Both the position numbers and the translations under genes were made by a program. From NCBI GenBank assembly GCA_027482985.1, contig JAIXVO010000475.1, forward strand, positions 1 through 11,350: 11,350 nucleotides of DNA, read 5' to 3'. Shown in pieces: positions 7,326 through 11,350 of this stretch (positions are counted from its first letter, which is position 1; each line of letters opens with the position of its first letter). The notes under the pieces are model-generated. The model saw nothing but the letters and a program-made list of their open reading frames with translations. It was not told the origin of the DNA and searched no databases. Source of the stretch: Cyanobacteriota bacterium (GTDB lineage: Bacteria > Cyanobacteriota > Cyanobacteriia > Leptolyngbyales > Leptolyngbyaceae).

Positions 7326-7344
7326 GGGCGCAGGCCCTACGCCC
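7326..7344. repeat. GC-rich imperfect palindrome
   Basis: GGGCG-C-AGG-C-CCT-A-CGCCC: both arms are symmetrical except for one mismatched pair, C7331 with A7339. It is a GC-rich island in AT-rich spacer. On the minus strand it continues as GTAGGGGCGTAGGGCCTGCG, which resembles interspersed cyanobacterial repeats I remember; that resemblance is from memory only. Confidence 0.45.
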
Positions 7345-7440
7345 CTACCTGGAGGTATTTTCTTTTCGAGACCTCTCCTAAGGGCGATGAGCTTGACACA
7401 TAAAAACCACGTCCGTCAGCATATACGGGCTAATAGAGTC

Positions 7441-7501
7441 GTTATCATCCTGGCAATCTAGCCGTTGGGATAACCCATAGAAGAGTAAATACCAGTATTT
7501 A
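7441..7501 (-). repeat. Inverted repeats just downstream of the export gene
   Basis: TAAATAC (7486-7492) and GTATTTA (7495-7501) form a near-continuous 16-bp palindrome five bases after the export-gene stop. GTTATC (7441-7446) and GATAAC (7469-7474) form a second pair. Possible 3' end structure of the export transcript; no U-tract is evident. Confidence 0.35.
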
Positions 7502-7506
7502 GGGTA

Positions 7507-8691
7507 CTAGTTGCCATTAAACAGGTCTACAATTCCAATAACTCCTAGAATTGGGTTTAGTATTGCTCCAGCAGCGCTACCCACTAGTTCCAGGAAATCT
7601 GCATTCCGAGTTACCCCTGTGCGAGAAACAATGATAACGTCATTATTTCGAAGGGCTGGGTTGGTCTCTTCATTGATGCCCGCTGCCAAATCAACCGGAA
7701 TACGACGGTTTGTTACTGTACCGTCTGGGTTCAATCTAATCAGGGCAACTTCTCCAGTATCAGCCCGAGGATCATCAAATCCTCCCGCCGCAAGAATGGC
7801 TTGATTCAAGGTTGAATTGGGCTTAATTTCTACCCGACCTGGCGTACCAACTTCCCCAACCACATCAATCCCCACGGTGGTCGGTGAAAAGTTAGCATCT
7901 GCCAAAGCCTGAGCCGTTTCTGGGTTCAATGCTGTCGCAGTTGGAATAAAAACGGTATCTCCGTCACGGAGGAGCAAGTTTTGGCCTTGGTTACCATCGT
8001 CTAGCAGCGCAAAGAAATCTATGGGAATAACTTGCTCACTACCATTTAGCTGTGGTCGCCTGACCTCAATACTTCGAATATCAGCAAGCTGCGTAATTCC
8101 ACCAGCCGTTTGGATCGCCTGGATAACAGTTCGCATCTCAGTTACAACTGGCTCAGCGCTATCAGGAGTTCCACCAGCACCTGTCGTGTAAGCGCCAGGG
8201 CGATTCACCTCCCCTACCACGGCGATCCGAACTGGTCGAGGAGTAAAGACCGTCAGAGTCACCACTGGGTCAAGGATGAATTCAGTATACCGAGCTTCAA
8301 CTACCCTATCTGCCTGATCGAGGTTTAGCCCTCTCACAGAAACTCTACCAATCCAAGGTAGGTTTAAGGTGCCATCTACTGAGACAGTGTATAAACTGTC
8401 GGAGACCAATCGACTGCCACTATCACTATTGGTTAGTTCAGGAACATTAAAGATATCGAACCGGACAACATCTCCAGGGCCAAGCACGTAGGGATCATCT
8501 TCAACCTGGCGAAGAGATTCTCTACTTGAAGAGTCAAGTTCAGTAGAAAAAGCTGAGGTACCTGGAGATGATACTTCCGAATCAGACTGAACCTGTGCAA
8601 AAGCCGGTACTACCTGCCCTACTAGCAAACCACTAATAACTAGGGCACCTATCGAGTATCGAGATGAGTTAAATATACAAGTTCTATTCAT
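7507..8691 (-). CDS. OPX outer-membrane polysaccharide export protein (Wza/GumB-like)
   Basis: A 394-residue secreted protein. The N-terminus has a signal peptide: a basic start, the hydrophobic core IGALVISGLLVGQVV and a likely cleavage after AFA-32. There is no lipobox Cys at the cleavage site, so it is not a classical Wza lipoprotein. Residues about 66-150 are the polysaccharide export domain, opening with YVLGPGDVVRFDIFNVPEL and including VSVDGTLNLPWIG. Two SLBB domains follow, at about 153-249 (IAVVGEVNRPGAY, IQAIQTAGGI) and 275-355 (IDVVGEVGTPGRVEI, NQAILAAGGF). Residues about 366-390 are hydrophobic and may insert in the outer membrane, as the C-terminal helix of Wza does. The protein should form the periplasm-spanning channel that exports the glycan. 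The Wzc-type partner is not in the window. It follows the Gfo/Idh gene after 56 bp, so it is probably in the same operon. Confidence 0.92.
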   Translation of the reverse strand: MNRTCIFNSSRYSIGALVISGLLVGQVVPAFAQVQSDSEVSSPGTSAFSTELDSSSRESLRQVEDDPYVLGPGDVVRFDIFNVPELTNSDSGSRLVSDSLYTVSVDGTLNLPWIGRVSVRGLNLDQADRVVEARYTEFILDPVVTLTVFTPRPVRIAVVGEVNRPGAYTTGAGGTPDSAEPVVTEMRTVIQAIQTAGGITQLADIRSIEVRRPQLNGSEQVIPIDFFALLDDGNQGQNLLLRDGDTVFIPTATALNPETAQALADANFSPTTVGIDVVGEVGTPGRVEIKPNSTLNQAILAAGGFDDPRADTGEVALIRLNPDGTVTNRRIPVDLAAGINEETNPALRNNDVIIVSRTGVTRNADFLELVGSAAGAILNPILGVIGIVDLFNGN

Positions 8692-8747
8692 AGGATTAAA
8701 TTATAAATAAAGAGCATTATTTGAATTTTTGCACAAGCTATGGTCAG

Positions 8748-9875
8748 CTACTTCGCCCAATCCATTGGGATCATAGGAACAAACGAGGTGGTGAGTCGAT
8801 AGCAGCCGCCTGTTTCTAGGGCATCTTGGATCGCGATCGCCAATTCATTATTATGCAACGACACATCAGCCGCCATCCGACTAACCCGCTTTTCCTGAAT
8901 AGCTGCCGCCATTTCCGCCACTCCCCGGCTAAAATCCATTCGCTGGGCCCCTTTAGTTTTAAATTTAGGTGATTCCCGCACCAATGGGTACTTTTGTTTA
9001 ATTGGGTTCATAAAGACTTTACGCCGAATTCGCATTAGACGCTGAATATAAACTGAATCTCCATAATCCCAACAATCATGAATACCCAGAATTCCTTCGT
9101 CTCCAATGATTCGGAGTTCATGGTCATGGGGAGCAACAATACTACAGGTCAGACGAGCAACTACGCCCGACTGAAATTTAATACAAGCCACGGAGAAATC
9201 AGGAGTGCCAGGAGGATCCAACTCAACATCTAGTTCTTTGTCAGGAACAAGGCAGGAAGAAAATGCTGTCACCGTCTCCGCAGGACCAAAAAATGCTGTC
9301 AGCCAGTTAACGTAGTAACCCGCATGCTCAAGAGTACAACCTACTTCAAACTCGTCTTGGTAAGGCCAGGGTGTACCCGATTCACTCAGCCATTTCTGAT
9401 AGGGCATCTTATGAACCAAACCATCATCCATCTCAGCATACACAAGACGTACTTTACCTACGACATTTTCTCGTAGCGCCTTCCAGATAGTCTGTGCGGT
9501 TTCCCCCAGTAGACTGCAAGGAGCAGAAGAAATCTGAAGACCCCGACTCTCAGCCATAGCAACCAATTCCTTTGCATCAGGAACCGTCATAGCCAAAGGC
9601 TTTTCAGAATAGACGTGTTTGCCAGCCTCTAAACAAGCCTTAGAAACGTCATAATGGCTTCTAGGATTGGTCAAATTGAGGACAATCTCAACCGTTGGAT
9701 CAGCCAATAATTCTTCCAAAGAGCCATAGGCTGGAATCGAGTGATAATCCGAAAACTTATTGGCTCGATCTGTATTCTTATCGGTTACTCCAACCAACTC
9801 TAGCTGAGGATGGAATGGCAATGTACTTAGATAATAGTCAGCCACAAAACCACAACCGACGATAGCAATTTTCAT
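8748..9875 (-). CDS. Gfo/Idh/MocA-family NAD(P)-dependent oxidoreductase
   Basis: A 375-residue protein of the sugar/inositol dehydrogenase superfamily. The N-terminal Rossmann fold begins MKIAIVGCGFVADYY (G7-x-G9-x-x-A12). The family lysine is K92 in the SEKPLAM motif. The usual G-x-L-x-D-x-G-x-H active-site motif appears as GCTLEHAGYY, so by alignment the Asp position is H184 and the catalytic His position is Y188. The dehydrogenase chemistry is therefore either changed or uses Tyr. The C-terminal domain is the mixed sheet typical of the family, about 125-375. It probably converts a nucleotide sugar or carrier-linked sugar in the cytoplasm; the substrate is unknown. The start ATG directly precedes the fold; only a weak AGG lies upstream. 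It sits between the SDR gene (94 bp away) and the export gene. Confidence 0.9.
   Translation of the reverse strand: MKIAIVGCGFVADYYLSTLPFHPQLELVGVTDKNTDRANKFSDYHSIPAYGSLEELLADPTVEIVLNLTNPRSHYDVSKACLEAGKHVYSEKPLAMTVPDAKELVAMAESRGLQISSAPCSLLGETAQTIWKALRENVVGKVRLVYAEMDDGLVHKMPYQKWLSESGTPWPYQDEFEVGCTLEHAGYYVNWLTAFFGPAETVTAFSSCLVPDKELDVELDPPGTPDFSVACIKFQSGVVARLTCSIVAPHDHELRIIGDEGILGIHDCWDYGDSVYIQRLMRIRRKVFMNPIKQKYPLVRESPKFKTKGAQRMDFSRGVAEMAAAIQEKRVSRMAADVSLHNNELAIAIQDALETGGCYRLTTSFVPMIPMDWAK
8833..8840. repeat. HIP1 octamer (5 of 5)
   Basis: Exact GCGATCGC near the 3' end of the Gfo/Idh gene. Confidence 0.9.
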
Positions 9876-9969
9876 AAGATTTTAGCCTACCAAAACTGAG
9901 CAATATAGAAAATAAAATAAGCTAGATTTGAAGAAAATATTATTCCATTTTACCACTTAGTCTAAGAAC

Positions 9970-10986
9970 TCAGAAGTTCTCAAGAGAAAACAACGATTCA
10001 TCACTCCAACAACGCCTAAGAGACTCCTGCCAGGAGTAACGAGGGTGCCAGTTGAGGAACTGCTTAGCCTGCTCATTAGAGTAGGTAAGCGGTTTAAACC
10101 GTGCATCCAGCCTAGTGGGAATCAATAGACCCGGCAACTTTAAAAGACCAAACAAAAATCGTTGATTTACAAACCATGCAGTTTGAGCAAGCCCTCGGAA
10201 CAATGCCCAGTTGATTAGTACTACCCGTGGAGCATGAATCGAGTTCTGAACCAAGGCATCTGTATAGATTTTACGACTTGGCAAATCATCATCAACAATA
10301 TTAATCGTTACCCCTACCGCCTCCTCTGCAACCATCGCAGAGACAATTGCATCTGCACAATTTTCCACATAGGTTAGCGGCATCTGACTCCTGGATCCAA
10401 TCAATAACCAAAATGGCCCAGCACCAGCACCCTGGCATGCATTCCAAAGCATCTCTCGACCATAAATCATGCCAGGACGCAAAATAGTCACGGCAGCATG
10501 GGGAAGCGAGGCAAACTTCTGGACAACCTGCTCTTGGATCAACTTTGTTTGAGCATACACATCACGCACAGCAGGATAAGCCTCTATTGGACAAGTCTCA
10601 TCCAAAGTACTTCCATCTAATAACTGAGAATAATCATACACGGAGAAACTGCTAATAGAAACTAGCCTCAAGACTTGAGCCCTTTCCATCGCATTGAGCA
10701 AATTCTCTGTCGCTACCACAGTGCCTTGATAGGATTCTGAAAAGTCACTACTTTTTGAAGCCGCCAGATGAATTACTCCATCAACTCCTGCAACAATAGT
10801 GTCAAGCCCTTCGGCAACAGAAAGATCTGCCTCAACAATTTCAACAGCAGGATGATTAGCCCATGGTAACGAAGACACATTATGCTGTGGACGCACCACA
10901 GCGCTCACTGCATAGCCTTGACGCAATGCATTAACAGTTACATATTGCCCTAAAAAACCTGCGGCACCAGTGATGAGTAGCTTCAT
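9970..10986 (-). CDS. NAD-dependent epimerase/dehydratase-like extended SDR
   Basis: A 338-residue protein. The start is MKLLITGAAGFLG, giving the nucleotide-binding T6-G7-x-x-G10-x-x-G13 motif of extended SDRs. VIHLAASKS follows at about 71-79, SISSFSVYD at 110-118, and the catalytic Y144-x-x-x-K148 (YAQTK). LRPGMIYG and PLTYVENCADAIV are typical of nucleotide-sugar epimerases and dehydratases. It should act on an NDP-sugar or a related metabolite in the cytoplasm; the exact reaction is not resolved. The ATG at 10986-10984 is preferred because the fold starts there. The frame extends upstream through an ATG at about 10998 to a TTG at 11019, without a clear ribosome site for any of them. The 53-bp gap to the preceding glycosyltransferase gene suggests one operon. 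Confidence 0.88.
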   Translation of the reverse strand: MKLLITGAAGFLGQYVTVNALRQGYAVSAVVRPQHNVSSLPWANHPAVEIVEADLSVAEGLDTIVAGVDGVIHLAASKSSDFSESYQGTVVATENLLNAMERAQVLRLVSISSFSVYDYSQLLDGSTLDETCPIEAYPAVRDVYAQTKLIQEQVVQKFASLPHAAVTILRPGMIYGREMLWNACQGAGAGPFWLLIGSRSQMPLTYVENCADAIVSAMVAEEAVGVTINIVDDDLPSRKIYTDALVQNSIHAPRVVLINWALFRGLAQTAWFVNQRFLFGLLKLPGLLIPTRLDARFKPLTYSNEQAKQFLNWHPRYSWQESLRRCWSDESLFSLENF

Positions 10987-11039
10987 ATATGAGACCATTA
11001 AGAGTGATAGATGATTCAATTTTTCTAATCAAAATCAGA

Positions 11040-11316
11040 TTAGTTAGCCTTAACAATTAGCTCAAGATCTCTCAATAACTCTTTGATCACAGGATAACCG
11101 AAGAGCTTTTCAATCTCCCCTTGAGTGGGCATAGAAAGCTCAGTTGAACTTAGACTATCAAGGACTAGGTGGCTAAATGAATCAGCATCAGAAGCAACTC
11201 TAAAATATTGTCTCGCTTCTTTAGGCAATCCAAATAGTCCTTTTTCAAGGGTAACAATTGGTCTACTAAAGGCTAGCATGTCAATAGATTTTATACTAGT
11301 TCCACTTCCCACCGCA
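11040..11316 (-). CDS. Glycosyltransferase, C-terminal fragment (5' end lost at contig end)
   Basis: The last 92 codons of a GT-B glycosyltransferase. GSGTSIKSIDMLAFSRPIV followed by EKGLFGLP resembles the donor-binding end of Glyco_trans_1_4-type enzymes (G-x-G-x-x-x-K-x-x-E/D-x-L-A-x-x-x-P-V-V...GxxGL). The frame stays open through 11316 into the adapter, so the GTG at 11312-11310 is not the real start. Most of the protein, including the acceptor domain, is missing. It is the first visible gene of the polysaccharide operon in transcription order. Confidence 0.82.
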
Positions 11317-11350
11317 AGATCGGAAGAGCGTCGTGTAGGGAAAGAGTGTA
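11317..11350. other. Illumina TruSeq adapter sequence (artefact)
   Basis: The window ends with AGATCGGAAGAGC followed by GTCGTGTAGGGAAAGAGTGT and a final A. Its reverse complement is the TruSeq read-1 sequencing primer (starts ACACTCTTTCCCTACACGAC). All 34 bases fit from memory. It is a library artefact left at the end of the assembly and should be trimmed. Confidence 0.97.

Larger units (their letters stand above)
6691..7506. other. 816-bp intergenic region with hairpins and no convincing gene
   Basis: No frame here gives a recognisable protein with a plausible start. It holds the GT4 Shine-Dalgarno (6696-6701), a 6-bp inverted pair GTTGAG/CTCAAC (6771-6776 and 6791-6796), a strong hairpin (6821-6848), a small hairpin ATCCTC/GAGGAT (7247-7264), a GC-rich palindrome (7326-7344) and inverted repeats next to the export-gene stop (7441-7501). 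Short stretches look protein-like in shifting frames on both strands around 6990-7200, so a decayed gene is possible but not shown. Confidence 0.6.

Noticed and set aside
8700..8705. TATAAT (minus strand) eight bases before the export-gene ATG, suggesting a leaderless promoter
   Set aside because: No -35 element lies at a suitable distance, the DNA is AT-rich, and the gene is only 56 bp from its upstream neighbour, so chance is likely.
11040..11312. A complete 90-residue protein starting at GTG 11312
   Set aside because: The frame is open upstream into the adapter and the sequence matches only the C-terminal end of a glycosyltransferase, so it is a fragment.

Overview
The window looks like a piece of a cyanobacterial genome. 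The evidence is five exact copies of the HIP1 octamer GCGATCGC in 11.3 kb (about 0.17 expected by chance in DNA of even base composition), a PlsC-type acyltransferase of the cyanobacterial form, and a typical cyanobacterial outer-membrane polysaccharide export protein. A Leptolyngbya-like lineage would fit the moderately high GC of the left part, but genus cannot be settled from this sequence.

Left part (1-3356, plus strand, GC-rich): a 1-acylglycerol-3-phosphate acyltransferase-like gene runs in from the left edge and is interrupted by one in-frame TAG at 203-205, where the family has a Trp. Four bases after it comes a gene for an ABM-domain protein with two C-terminal membrane helices. Next is a gene for a 463-residue GH24 (phage-type) lysozyme carrying three C-terminal peptidoglycan-binding repeats. 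A strong GC hairpin (3380-3414) separates this block from the convergent genes to its right.

Right part (3447-11316, all minus strand, clearly lower GC in its left half): an exopolysaccharide/glycan biosynthesis cluster. In transcription order (right to left) it holds the C-terminal end of a glycosyltransferase (cut by the sequence end), an NAD-dependent epimerase/dehydratase-like SDR, a Gfo/Idh/MocA oxidoreductase with altered active-site residues, a Wza/GumB-like OPX export protein with a signal peptide, a GT4 glycosyltransferase of the WcaC-like type, and a GMC flavin oxidoreductase. The first four are closely spaced (53-94 bp) and look like one transcription unit. The GT4 gene follows an 816-bp gap without a convincing gene, and the GMC gene follows a 265-bp gap, so these two may have their own promoters. 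Together the genes suggest sugar modification (SDR, Gfo/Idh, GMC), assembly of a glycan on a carrier (two glycosyltransferases) and export through the outer membrane (OPX). The flippase, polymerase and co-polymerase genes are not in view.

The last 34 bases (11317-11350) are not biological: they match the Illumina TruSeq read-1 adapter in reverse complement. The real contig ends at about 11316, and the apparent GTG start of the last gene is an artefact of that end. I did not find a convincingly new system. The best biological leads are the pairing of a flavin oxidase with NAD-dependent sugar oxidoreductases in the polysaccharide cluster, the signal-less lysozyme, and the nonsense codon in the acyltransferase.
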